Source of the DNA: Malonomonas sp036526255 | Lineage (GTDB): Bacteria > Desulfobacterota > Desulfuromonadia > Desulfuromonadales > Geopsychrobacteraceae | DNA: 23,024 nt | Direction: 5' to 3' | NCBI GenBank assembly: GCA_036526255.1 | Contig: DATCYW010000082.1 | Location: 1-23,024, forward strand | Shown: positions 1 through 6,465 of the stretch, piece by piece | How positions within the stretch are numbered: position 1 is the first letter of the stretch | Layout of the letters: every line of letters begins with the position of its first letter | The notes under the pieces: model-generated | Seen by the model: the letters and a program-made list of their open reading frames with translations, nothing else | The model's database searches: none | What the model was told of the DNA's origin: nothing | Position numbers and translations under genes: made by a program

Positions 1-552
1 CATAACATCGATAATGTCGTGACCGCCCTGAAGATCTTTTACGAGGATGACGGCCTGGGGTTCGGGACGCGCCGGGTGACTCTGTCAACCTCGGGGTTGG
101 TGCCTGAAATACTGGCCCTTGGTGAGCAAATCAAGGTGCAGCTGGCGATTTCGTTGAACGCGACGACCGATGAAGTGCGTGATCGCCTGATGCCGGTCAA
201 CAAAAAATATCCGCTGGCGGTCTTGATGGCGGCCTGCCGGGAGTACACGTTGAAGACTAGGCAGACCATCACCTTCGAATATATCCTGATCCGCGATCTG
301 AACGATTCACTGGCTGATGCCAAACGTCTGGTGACGCTGCTGCACGGGCAGCATTGCAAGATCAACCTGATTCCGTTCAACGAACATGAAGGCTCAGAAT
401 TCAAATGTCCTGACGAAGCGACCATCAGTGCATTTCAGAATTACCTGATGCAGCGGCAGCTCATTACCATGCGTCGGGCCAGCAAGGGGCAGGATATTTC
501 GGCAGCCTGCGGACAGCTGAAGGGCAAACTGGACAAACTAAGCAACAGCTGA
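1..552 (+). CDS. rlmN: 23S rRNA (adenine-2503-C2)-methyltransferase, 3' part
   Basis: This is the C-terminal part of RlmN, the radical-SAM enzyme that methylates C2 of A2503 in 23S rRNA (and A37 of some tRNAs). The frame is open from base 1, so the gene begins upstream of the window and the radical-SAM cysteine motif is not visible. Seen here are RRVTLSTSGLVPEI near the start, LAISLNATTDEVRDRLMPVN, the INLIPFNEH segment, and the terminal RRASKGQDISAACGQLKG. The cysteine in AACGQL (bases 508-510) matches the conserved C-terminal cysteine that carries the methyl group. The GTG at 19 lies inside the conserved core and is not the true start. The match runs to a normal C-terminus, so nothing suggests a broken gene. 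mtnP follows after 32 bases, probably in the same transcript. Confidence 0.95.
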   Translation, partial: HNIDNVVTALKIFYEDDGLGFGTRRVTLSTSGLVPEILALGEQIKVQLAISLNATTDEVRDRLMPVNKKYPLAVLMAACREYTLKTRQTITFEYILIRDLNDSLADAKRLVTLLHGQHCKINLIPFNEHEGSEFKCPDEATISAFQNYLMQRQLITMRRASKGQDISAACGQLKGKLDKLSNS

Positions 553-572
553 ACTCATAAATAATGAAAGCC

Positions 573-578
573 AAGGAG
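573..578 (+). promoter_or_regulatory. Shine-Dalgarno site that sets the mtnP start
   Basis: AAGGAG lies 6 bases before the ATG at 585. The in-frame ATG at 564 has no comparable site and would place this sequence inside the coding region, so 585 is preferred. Confidence 0.7.
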
Positions 579-584
579 CGAGAG

Positions 585-1460
585 ATGAAACAACCGGTTA
601 TTGGTGTTATCGGTGGCAGTGGCCTCTATGAAATTGAGGGTTTGACCAATGTGCAGGAAATTGTGCTCGAAACCCCCTTCGGCGCACCTTCGGATGCTTT
701 TATTACCGGAGACCTCGGTGGCGCAAAGATGGTTTTTCTGCCCCGCCATGGTCGCGGTCACCGTTATCTGCCGTCGGAAGTCAATTACCGCGCCAATATT
801 TACGGTATGAAAACATTGGGCGTTGAACAGATCATCTCAGTTTCGGCGGTCGGTAGCATGAAAGAAGAGATTGTGCCGGGGCATATCGTCATCCCTGACC
901 AGTTCTTCGACCGGACCCAGGGCATACGCGCTTCGACTTTTTTCGGTAACGGTGTCGTTGGTCATGTGCAGTTCGCCGATCCGATCTGCAACCCACTGGC
1001 AGAGATTCTGGCTGAATCTGCGACTGCTGTCGGGGCGACTGTGCACAAGGGCGGCACCTATGTTTGTATTGAGGGGCCGACCTTCTCGACCCGCGCCGAA
1101 TCGAAAATCTTCCGCAGTTGGGGGGTCGATATTATCGGCATGACCAATCTGCCCGAATCACGTCTGGCGCGTGAAGCGGAAATCTGCTACGGCACCGTCG
1201 CACTGGCGACCGATTACGACTGTTGGCATGAGGGGCACGATGACGTGTCGGTCGAGGCGGTAATCGCGATTATCAAGCAGAACGTTGCCACGGCCCGCAA
1301 CATTATCAAAACCGCCGTGGAGAAGATCGTCGTGCAGCGCGCTGAGCGTGATTGCGCCTGCGGTTCGGCGCTTGAATTCGCCATCATGACGGAAAAAAGA
1401 CTGATCCCGCAGGAAACCAGACAGGCGCTTGCACCGATTATCGGTAAATATCTGGATTGA
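585..1460 (+). CDS. mtnP: S-methyl-5'-thioadenosine phosphorylase
   Basis: Cytosolic enzyme that splits methylthioadenosine with phosphate into adenine and methylthioribose-1-phosphate, feeding methionine and purine salvage. The 291-residue product starting at 585 has the usual length for the trimeric MTAP family. Visible motifs are the N-terminal phosphate loop GVIGGSGLYEIEG, PRHGRGHRYLPSEVNYRAN, the substrate segment EGPTFSTRAES, IGMTNLPESRLAREAEICY, and ATDYDCWHEGHDDVSVEAV. The two aspartates of TDYD correspond to the residues that recognise 6-aminopurine in MTAP, which favours MTA over inosine as substrate. A second nucleoside phosphorylase of the 6-oxopurine type lies at 3333-4148, so the neighbourhood covers both kinds of purine salvage. 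It probably shares a transcript with rlmN. Identification is firm; substrate preference is inferred from the motif. Confidence 0.95.
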   Translation: MKQPVIGVIGGSGLYEIEGLTNVQEIVLETPFGAPSDAFITGDLGGAKMVFLPRHGRGHRYLPSEVNYRANIYGMKTLGVEQIISVSAVGSMKEEIVPGHIVIPDQFFDRTQGIRASTFFGNGVVGHVQFADPICNPLAEILAESATAVGATVHKGGTYVCIEGPTFSTRAESKIFRSWGVDIIGMTNLPESRLAREAEICYGTVALATDYDCWHEGHDDVSVEAVIAIIKQNVATARNIIKTAVEKIVVQRAERDCACGSALEFAIMTEKRLIPQETRQALAPIIGKYLD

Positions 1461-1482
1461 ATCGATAAAATGGCCGATTGCC

Positions 1483-1511
1483 TTACCTAGCCGGGCTAGA
1501 GCGGTTATACT
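1483..1511 (+). promoter_or_regulatory. possible sigma70-type promoter with a small palindrome in its spacer
   Basis: TTACCT (1483-1488), a 17-base spacer and TATACT (1506-1511) lie just before the gene at 1536. The -10 is good and the -35 is poor. The spacer region holds the inverted repeat CTAGC-CGG-GCTAG (1487-1499). No T-run follows, so it is not an intrinsic terminator for mtnP. Confidence 0.3.
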
Positions 1512-1535
1512 TGAAAGCACAATGGAGGTTCGCCG

Positions 1536-2045
1536 ATGTTTGTGCAGCACAAGCAATTGCAGGTTCTTAAGGTTCCGGCGACCAAGGTTGCGCGGTTGAA
1601 TACCTCGTCGGCAACCGTCCAGTTGGCCTTTGAAGGCTATCCTCCGCAGGTCGCGAAGGCCTATCTGGTTGCGCTGTCGGGGGGGAGCAAGGTGCTGGTT
1701 CTGGTCGGTTTCTATCTGACTGAGAGCAAAGTCTCGATCTTTTTCGTGCCGCAGCGGGGGGAAGCGCCGGTTGAAGAGATTGAGCAGGTGTTTGACGAAG
1801 GTTTCGTCTTTGCCGAGTCGATGGGGTTTATTCTCAGCGAAACCGATTACCACCTGCTGAGCAGCGCCGATCAGCAGAAACTCTGGCTGTCCCTGCCGAT
1901 CTGCCGGGAGGCCGAGCCCGCTTCTGCGTCAGCGCCGTCATCAGCGGTTGCAGAAAAAAAGGCGACTGCAACCTGTGGGTCGCAGCTTGAAGAGTATCGG
2001 CAACGCAGTCTTGAAAGTCTGGGACGTTTTCTGTCTTCTTTGTAA
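1536..2045 (+). CDS. conserved-type hypothetical protein, 169 aa
   Basis: I do not recognise a named family. The ATG at 1536 has a GGAGG-type site about 8 bases upstream (AATGGAGGTTCG), so the start is well supported. No signal peptide or membrane span is evident. Residues 1 to about 120 look like a compact alpha/beta domain: alternating hydrophobic strands (KVLVLVGFYLTESKVSIFFV), an acidic helix (VEEIEQVFDEGFVFAESMGF) and a conserved-looking LSETDYHLLSSADQQKLW. An Ala/Ser/Glu-rich linker follows (about 127-145, EPASASAPSSAVAEKK), then a short helix ending LESLGRFLSSL. The gene lies 23 bases before the TPR lipoprotein and is probably co-transcribed with it. Function unknown. Confidence 0.8.
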   Translation: MFVQHKQLQVLKVPATKVARLNTSSATVQLAFEGYPPQVAKAYLVALSGGSKVLVLVGFYLTESKVSIFFVPQRGEAPVEEIEQVFDEGFVFAESMGFILSETDYHLLSSADQQKLWLSLPICREAEPASASAPSSAVAEKKATATCGSQLEEYRQRSLESLGRFLSSL

Positions 2046-2068
2046 TCTAATTCTCCGGAAGGGTTCGC

Positions 2069-2824
2069 ATGCGCGTTATCATCAGTTTGTTTCTACTCGG
2101 TCTGCTCGGCTGTGCGCCGGTATCCAGTGTGTCGGATGAAAAAAAACAGCAGGCTGAGGTCCATTACAAAATGGCCATTTCACACATGCAGGCCAACAAT
2201 CCGACGATGGCTTTGCAGAAATTGTTGCCGGCCGTAGAGTTGGACCCTGATAACAGCGCGATTCAGGTGGCACTGGCCCAGACCTATCAACAGAAACGCT
2301 CTTATGCGAATGCCGAACGGCATTATCTCAAAGCGCTGGAATTGTCGAAAAATGATCCGAAGTATCTTAATAATCTGGCGACTCTTTATCTCGATATGCA
2401 GCAGTGGGACAAGGCGATAGAGTATTTCGATAAGGCGATCGCTGATCTGCTCTTCTTGAGCCCTCATGTTGCTCTGGCTGGTAAAGGCTTCGCCCTGTTC
2501 AGTAAAAAGGAATATCCGGCGGCGTTGCAGCAATATGACGAGGCTCTCGCCATCGCTCCGAGTTATGCGACGGCCTATTATTTAAAAAGCCAGGCCTACA
2601 GTGAAATGCAGGATCAGGTGCAAGAGAAACAGGCCCTTGAACGCGCGCTCAGCTTGTATCCGGATTACCCTCAGGCGAATTATCAACTGGCCATCCTGTT
2701 GCTGAAAGAGAATGAAATCAAGTCGGCAGCTAAGCGGCTCAAACAGGTCATCGAAGTTGTGCCGGATTCCGAGATCGGTTTGAAGTCGGAGGAGATCCTG
2801 AAGGGGCTGCAGGGGAAGTACTGA
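2069..2824 (+). CDS. TPR-repeat lipoprotein, PilF/PilW-like
   Basis: The 251-residue product has a short lipoprotein signal with a clear lipobox (LLGLLGC, Cys15), so it should be lipidated and anchored in the outer membrane facing the periplasm. About six TPR units follow back to back from residue 27 to the C-terminus (for example AEVHYKMAISHMQANNPTMA, LNNLATLYLDMQQWDKAIEY, NYQLAILLLKENEIKSAAKR). Size, lipobox and six TPRs fit the PilF/PilW pilotin family that assists type IV pilus secretin assembly, and in many gammaproteobacteria pilF also lies close to rlmN. That synteny is known; the functional call here is an inference, since any TPR lipoprotein scaffold would look similar. The stop overlaps the next start by one base (TGATG at 2822-2826), implying translational coupling with the receiver protein. 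Confidence 0.85.
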   Translation: MRVIISLFLLGLLGCAPVSSVSDEKKQQAEVHYKMAISHMQANNPTMALQKLLPAVELDPDNSAIQVALAQTYQQKRSYANAERHYLKALELSKNDPKYLNNLATLYLDMQQWDKAIEYFDKAIADLLFLSPHVALAGKGFALFSKKEYPAALQQYDEALAIAPSYATAYYLKSQAYSEMQDQVQEKQALERALSLYPDYPQANYQLAILLLKENEIKSAAKRLKQVIEVVPDSEIGLKSEEILKGLQGKY

Positions 2825-3336
2825 TGATTATTCAATGTCCGCAATGCAAGGCGCGATATCGTACCCGGGTTATGAATTCAGGTCAGTCTGCGCTGCAGAT
2901 CAGTTGTCCGAAATGTACGCACAGGTTTCTGGTGGAGCCGGACGGCAAAGAAGCGCCACCTGCCGCCAGAACAACGATCCTGCTGGTCGATGATGCCCGC
3001 TTTTTTCGGGAGTTGTTGCTTGATCTATTGAAAGACCGCGACGCAAATCTACTGACTGCGGATTGTGCTGAAGATGCTTGGGTCATGCTGCACAAACATT
3101 CGATCGATCTGCTGATTGTCGATATCAACCTGCCGGATAAGAATGGTCTTGAGCTGATTCAGGACATCCGCGCCGACCGTGATCTTAATAAATCAAAAAT
3201 TCTCTGTATCAGCGGGGTTCACCGCAAAGAAGATGACGCCAAAAACGCGCTCGTCGCCGGTGCTGACGATTTTATCAGTAAATCGTTCAAGCCGGACGAA
3301 CTGTCTGAGCGAATCGATAAACTGTTGCTGAAATGA
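2824..3336 (+). CDS. zinc-ribbon / response-regulator receiver protein
   Basis: A 170-residue protein with two parts. Residues 1-36 form an MJ0042-type zinc ribbon with two CPxC knuckles, C5/C8 and C28/C31. Residues about 50-168 are a CheY-like receiver with the acidic pair D56/D57, phosphoacceptor D100 (LLIVDINLPDKNGL), S130 at the switch position and K153 (FISKSFKP). All phosphorylation residues are present. There is no DNA-binding or enzymatic output domain, so output presumably runs through the zinc ribbon or by protein contact. This architecture recurs in Geobacter and myxobacterial genomes. The gene overlaps both neighbours (TPR lipoprotein upstream, PNP downstream by ATGA), which points to one translationally coupled unit. 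The partner kinase is not defined by the sequence; the nearest is the one at 5259-6461. Confidence 0.92.
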   Translation: MIIQCPQCKARYRTRVMNSGQSALQISCPKCTHRFLVEPDGKEAPPAARTTILLVDDARFFRELLLDLLKDRDANLLTADCAEDAWVMLHKHSIDLLIVDINLPDKNGLELIQDIRADRDLNKSKILCISGVHRKEDDAKNALVAGADDFISKSFKPDELSERIDKLLLK

Positions 3337-4148
3337 TCCCACTGGACGATATCTCAGCCGCCCTGCAAAAGGCGAACAGCTGGCTTGGTAACCGGTCTCC
3401 GGAGCTGGCTGTCGTGCTTGGCTCCGGGTTGTCCGGAGTTGTCGAATCGTTAAAAGACTCCATCAGTCTTACCTATGCTGAACTTCCTGGTTTCCCTGGC
3501 TCCGGTGTTGTCGGTCATGCCGGGCAACTGCATTGCGGAACCCTGCTAGGGAGAAATGTCCTGGTTTTTCAGGGTCGTTATCATGTTTACGAGGGGTATT
3601 CAGCCTGGCAGGTTACAGCAACCGTGCGGTTGGCGGCTGCGCTGGGCTGTCGTAAGCTGTTGTTGACCAATGCCGCAGGTGGTATCAATGCGGCTATGCG
3701 ACCAGGCGACTTCATGCTGGTTACCGATCACCTGAATCTCGTTGGTGAGAACCCGATGATCGGCCGAAGTGAGCGTGAGTTTACCGATCTGACGCAGCTT
3801 TACCGGCAGGACTTTTATCCTCGACTTCAGCAGCAGTTGGCCGCCAAAGGGGTCCGCCTGCATAAAGGAGTGCTGGCCTGGATGCTGGGTCCCAGCTATG
3901 AGACTCCGGCCGAAATAAGAATGCTTGCCGCGCTAGGGGCTGATGCCGTCTCAATGTCGACCATTCCCGAAGCGATTATTGCTCGGCGTTACAAGCTGGA
4001 AACTGTCGCAGTCTCCTTTATTTCAAACCTGGCCGCTGGCAAAAGTGCCGCCGCACTGGACCATCAGGATGTTCTGGCCTGCGGTCAAAATTCAGCAGCC
4101 GATCTGCTGAAAATCATGGCCGCAATCTTTCCGTTTCTGTGTGACTGA
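3333..4148 (+). CDS. punA: purine nucleoside phosphorylase, trimeric type
   Basis: Cytosolic enzyme of the low-molecular-mass PNP family (PunA/XapA/PupG type) that phosphorolyses inosine and guanosine to free base and ribose-1-phosphate. The 271-residue product shows AVVLGSGLSGVVE (phosphate loop), GHAGQLHCG, GRYHVYEGY with the catalytic-region His, LTNAAGGIN, the purine-site segment GPSYETPAEIR carrying the conserved Glu, and SNLAAG with the conserved Asn that binds 6-oxopurines. A small departure is SMSTIPE where GMST(V/I)PE is common, so Ser replaces a usual Gly beside the ribose-contacting Met. The start codon overlaps the receiver stop (ATGA at 3333-3336). It differs from mtnP upstream in the purine-recognition residues, so the two are not duplicates. 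Confidence 0.94.
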   Translation: MIPLDDISAALQKANSWLGNRSPELAVVLGSGLSGVVESLKDSISLTYAELPGFPGSGVVGHAGQLHCGTLLGRNVLVFQGRYHVYEGYSAWQVTATVRLAAALGCRKLLLTNAAGGINAAMRPGDFMLVTDHLNLVGENPMIGRSEREFTDLTQLYRQDFYPRLQQQLAAKGVRLHKGVLAWMLGPSYETPAEIRMLAALGADAVSMSTIPEAIIARRYKLETVAVSFISNLAAGKSAAALDHQDVLACGQNSAADLLKIMAAIFPFLCD

Positions 4149-4184
4149 CAATCTTTAAAAATCAGATGGTTGAGGGTTATTCTC

Positions 4185-4217
4185 AAGGATTGACAGTGAT
4201 CCTTTAGCTGTTAAACT
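4185..4217 (+). promoter_or_regulatory. sigma70-type promoter overlapped by an inverted repeat
   Basis: A perfect TTGACA (4190-4195) is followed after 16 bases by TAAACT (4212-4217, 4 of 6 consensus bases), about 30 bases before the receiver gene at 4250. A perfect inverted repeat AAGGAT-N8-ATCCTT (4185-4190 and 4199-4204) spans the -35. It could be an operator for a dimeric regulator. No T-run follows, so a terminator is unlikely. Confidence 0.45.
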
Positions 4218-4249
4218 TGTGCTGAAATCTTGCTACCAACGGGTACCTC

Positions 4250-4633
4250 ATGGAAAAAATTTTAATTGTTGATGATGAAGAAAATGCGCGGATCGGCCTG
4301 GAGAAACTTCTGAGTCGTGACGGTTATCAGGTAAGTGCCGTGTCCAACGGTTTGGAAGCTTTAGACCATCTCAGCAGGCATCCCGCCGATCTGGTTATCA
4401 CTGACATCAATATGCCCGAAATGAATGGTCTGGTTTTTTTGCGCGAGCTCAATTGGGCACACCCAACCGTCAGTGTCATTATGGTCACGGCTTATGGTGG
4501 GGTCGAATCCTACCTTGAAGCAATGAACCTTGGTGCCTTCGAATATCTAAATAAACCGGTCAAGTTTGAGGAGTTGAAGGCGGTTATAGGACGCATTTTC
4601 AATCGTGATCTAAAGCAGGCTAATCAGCTGTAG
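4250..4633 (+). CDS. single-domain response regulator (CheY-like)
   Basis: A 127-residue stand-alone receiver. Residues D8/D9 form the acidic pocket, D52 is the phosphoacceptor (LVITDINMPEMNGL), T80 is the switch threonine (VIMVTAYGG) and K102 is the conserved lysine before proline (YLNKPVKFEEL). All signalling residues are intact and there is no output domain, so it should act by phospho-dependent protein contact or as a phosphorelay intermediate. The Shine-Dalgarno before ATG 4250 is weak. It is followed after 32 bases by the UspA-type gene, probably in one transcript driven by the promoter at 4190-4217 and ended at 5146-5170. The kinase at 5259 lies just beyond that terminator and is a reasonable but unproven partner. 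Confidence 0.92.
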   Translation: MEKILIVDDEENARIGLEKLLSRDGYQVSAVSNGLEALDHLSRHPADLVITDINMPEMNGLVFLRELNWAHPTVSVIMVTAYGGVESYLEAMNLGAFEYLNKPVKFEELKAVIGRIFNRDLKQANQL

Positions 4634-4665
4634 CAGATTAATTGGCAATCTGACAGGAGGTTCTG

Positions 4666-5118
4666 ATGAAAACATTTTCAACTATTCTGGTCGCAGTTGA
4701 TTTTTCAGATAGCTCTGATAACGCTTTTCAGATGGCAATGTCGCTCGCAGACCGGTTCTCAGCCAAGCTGCTTATTTTGCATGTTATTAATGAACCGATC
4801 GACCTGCGTGGATTTTATGTCCCGCATATCTCTTTTGAGCGATTGGAAGAAGAGATCGAGCAGGGGGCGCAGAAGATGATGGAGAGTTTCTGTCGTCAGC
4901 ATACCGGTACCTTTGACAATTACGAGTCGTTGATCGTACCGGGCCTGCCGTACGAGGAGGTCATCAAGCAGGCTGAAGCCAAGGGCGCCGATCTGATTGT
5001 ACTTGGAACACATGGCCGCACCGGTCTTGATCACGTTCTTTTCGGCAGCACCGCAGAGAAGGTCGTGCGTAAATCCAAGCTGCCGGTGTTAACGGTTCGT
5101 TTAGAAGAGCAGGCATGA
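4666..5118 (+). CDS. universal stress protein, UspA family
   Basis: A 150-residue cytosolic Usp-fold protein, the usual length for a single-domain UspA. It begins TILVAVDFSDSSDNAF, the standard first strand and loop with the Asp that contacts nucleotide, and ends with the ATP-binding signature GTHGRTGLDHVLFGSTAEKV, matching the G-x2-G-x9-G(S/T) pattern. It is therefore predicted to belong to the ATP-binding, MJ0577-like branch. An AGGAGG Shine-Dalgarno sits just upstream of ATG 4666. It is the last gene before a strong intrinsic terminator. Its direct partner or stress signal cannot be told from sequence. Confidence 0.93.
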   Translation: MKTFSTILVAVDFSDSSDNAFQMAMSLADRFSAKLLILHVINEPIDLRGFYVPHISFERLEEEIEQGAQKMMESFCRQHTGTFDNYESLIVPGLPYEEVIKQAEAKGADLIVLGTHGRTGLDHVLFGSTAEKVVRKSKLPVLTVRLEEQA

Positions 5119-5145
5119 GAATATTTCTATAATTTGGAGTTTCAT

Positions 5146-5170
5146 AAAGCAGCCTGACGGCTGCTTTTTT
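5146..5170 (+). terminator. intrinsic terminator after the UspA gene
   Basis: Perfect 9-bp stem AAAGCAGCC (5146-5154) / GGCTGCTTT (5159-5167) with a TGAC loop, running directly into six T residues (5165-5170). It lies 28 bases after the UspA stop and separates this unit from the kinase promoter at 5185. Confidence 0.9.
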
Positions 5171-5184
5171 GTTGCGTCAAGAAC

Positions 5185-5213
5185 TTGTCAAAGCCAGACC
5201 TGAAGAGTATCCT
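5185..5213 (+). promoter_or_regulatory. sigma70-type promoter for the kinase-to-coaBC run
   Basis: TTGTCA (5185-5190, 5 of 6), a 17-base spacer and TATCCT (5208-5213, 4 of 6) lie 45 bases before the kinase start and just after the preceding terminator. The expected transcript start is near 5220. Confidence 0.5.
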
Positions 5214-5258
5214 GACGGCTCCTGAAAATTTCTGTTTGCTGAACAAGGTTCCCCGCGT

Positions 5259-6461
5259 ATGGCGCTGAATCAAAGCCGCTTTTCCGGCGAAAAAATCCTG
5301 ATTACCGATGACGAGCAGGTGATCGTCGAGCTGACATCACTGTTGTTGAAAAAAAGGGGTTTTGAAATCCTGACCGCGCAGAACGGGCAGGAATGTCTGG
5401 AAATTGTCAGCCAGCATCAACCCGCTGTTATTCTGCTGGACTATATGATGCCGGTGATGAACGGGCTTGACGCGCTGAAAGTTATCCGTGCCAACTATCC
5501 TGACTGTTACGTGGTGATGTTTACCGGGAAGGGGAGTGAAGAGGTCGCTGTGCAGTTGATGAAGGCCGGCGCAGCTGACTACCTGCAAAAGCCTTTCTCG
5601 AACCAGAACCTGCTTGATCGGATTGACTCGGTTCTGTCGGTCCGTCAGGTCGAGATTGAAAATCGCCAGCTTCTCAAAGAGCGTGAATTTTTACAGCGCG
5701 AAATCAGCGAATGGAACAGCGAACTTGAGCAGCGGGTGCTGCAGAAAAGCCGCGAGCTCGAACTGGCACATAAAGAGATCATTCTGGCGGAAAAGCTCGC
5801 CGCTCTCGGTCATATCTCAGCTGGGATGGCGCATGAGATTCGTAACCCGCTGAATTCGATCAATCTGTTTGCGCAGATTCTGCTGTCAGCTCCGGAACTG
5901 GATGACGAAAACAGCGAATATGCGCAGAAAATTATTCAGGAGGTTGAACGGGTCGACAATATTCTGGTGCAGATGCTGGCGGCCAGCAAAGGGGGCGCGC
6001 ACGGCAAGGTTGCTGTCGACCTGACAAAAACTATCGATAAGGTGCTGAGAGATTACCGGGTACAGATCGATGCCCAGCAGGTTGAGATTGCCACCTCCAT
6101 TGATCGTAACCCACCGACGATTCAGGCCGATCCCCTCGAGATGGAACAGATTTTTACCAATTTGATCGGCAACGCGTTGTTTGAGATGCCACGGGGCGGT
6201 CGTTTGACGATTACTTTAAGAAGCGATGCGGAGACCTTATTGATCAAAGTGTCCGATACCGGACAGGGGATCCCGAGCAAAAACCTGGCGCGCGTTTTTG
6301 ACCCGTTTTTTACCACGAAAATGAAAGGGACCGGTTTTGGTCTGTCGGTTGTGTTGCGGATTATCAATGGGTGTGGCGGCAAAATCAGCGTCGACAGTGT
6401 TGAGGGTGAGGGTGCCAGCTTTATGATTGAGCTGCCGCTGCTGCCAGCATCGGTTCACTGA
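5259..6461 (+). CDS. cytosolic receiver-histidine kinase
   Basis: A 400-residue soluble kinase with no membrane span. Domains in order: receiver (about 10-128) with D17/D18, phosphoacceptor D61 (ILLDYMMPVMNGL), T89 and K111; a coiled-coil linker rich in Glu/Leu/Arg (130-180); HisKA dimerisation domain with H192 in GHISAGMAHEIRNPLNSI; and HATPase_c with the N box (NLIGNALFEMP), G1 (VSDTGQGIP), F box (VFDPFFTTK) and G2 (GTGFGLSVV). All catalytic residues are present. The receiver lies in front of the kinase rather than behind it, so it likely takes input from another kinase or tunes this one. ATG 5259 has only a weak ribosome site. The next gene starts 4 bases after the stop. Possible targets are the two output-less receivers upstream. 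Confidence 0.94.
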   Translation: MALNQSRFSGEKILITDDEQVIVELTSLLLKKRGFEILTAQNGQECLEIVSQHQPAVILLDYMMPVMNGLDALKVIRANYPDCYVVMFTGKGSEEVAVQLMKAGAADYLQKPFSNQNLLDRIDSVLSVRQVEIENRQLLKEREFLQREISEWNSELEQRVLQKSRELELAHKEIILAEKLAALGHISAGMAHEIRNPLNSINLFAQILLSAPELDDENSEYAQKIIQEVERVDNILVQMLAASKGGAHGKVAVDLTKTIDKVLRDYRVQIDAQQVEIATSIDRNPPTIQADPLEMEQIFTNLIGNALFEMPRGGRLTITLRSDAETLLIKVSDTGQGIPSKNLARVFDPFFTTKMKGTGFGLSVVLRIINGCGGKISVDSVEGEGASFMIELPLLPASVH

Positions 6462-6465
6462 TCTC

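Noticed and set aside
1487..1499. CTAGC-CGG-GCTAG palindrome after mtnP as a terminator
   Set aside because: The stem is only 5 bp and no T-run follows. It fits better as part of the promoter region for the next gene.
1158..1853. Open frame of 231 codons antisense to mtnP and the 169-aa gene
   Set aside because: It spans two plus-strand genes and the gap between them, and no family motif is visible.
5571..5640. End of the kinase receiver as a possible frameshift fusion of two separate genes
   Set aside because: The reading frame runs without a break through the coiled-coil linker into HisKA; no internal start with a ribosome site is seen. A natural receiver-kinase fusion is the simpler reading.
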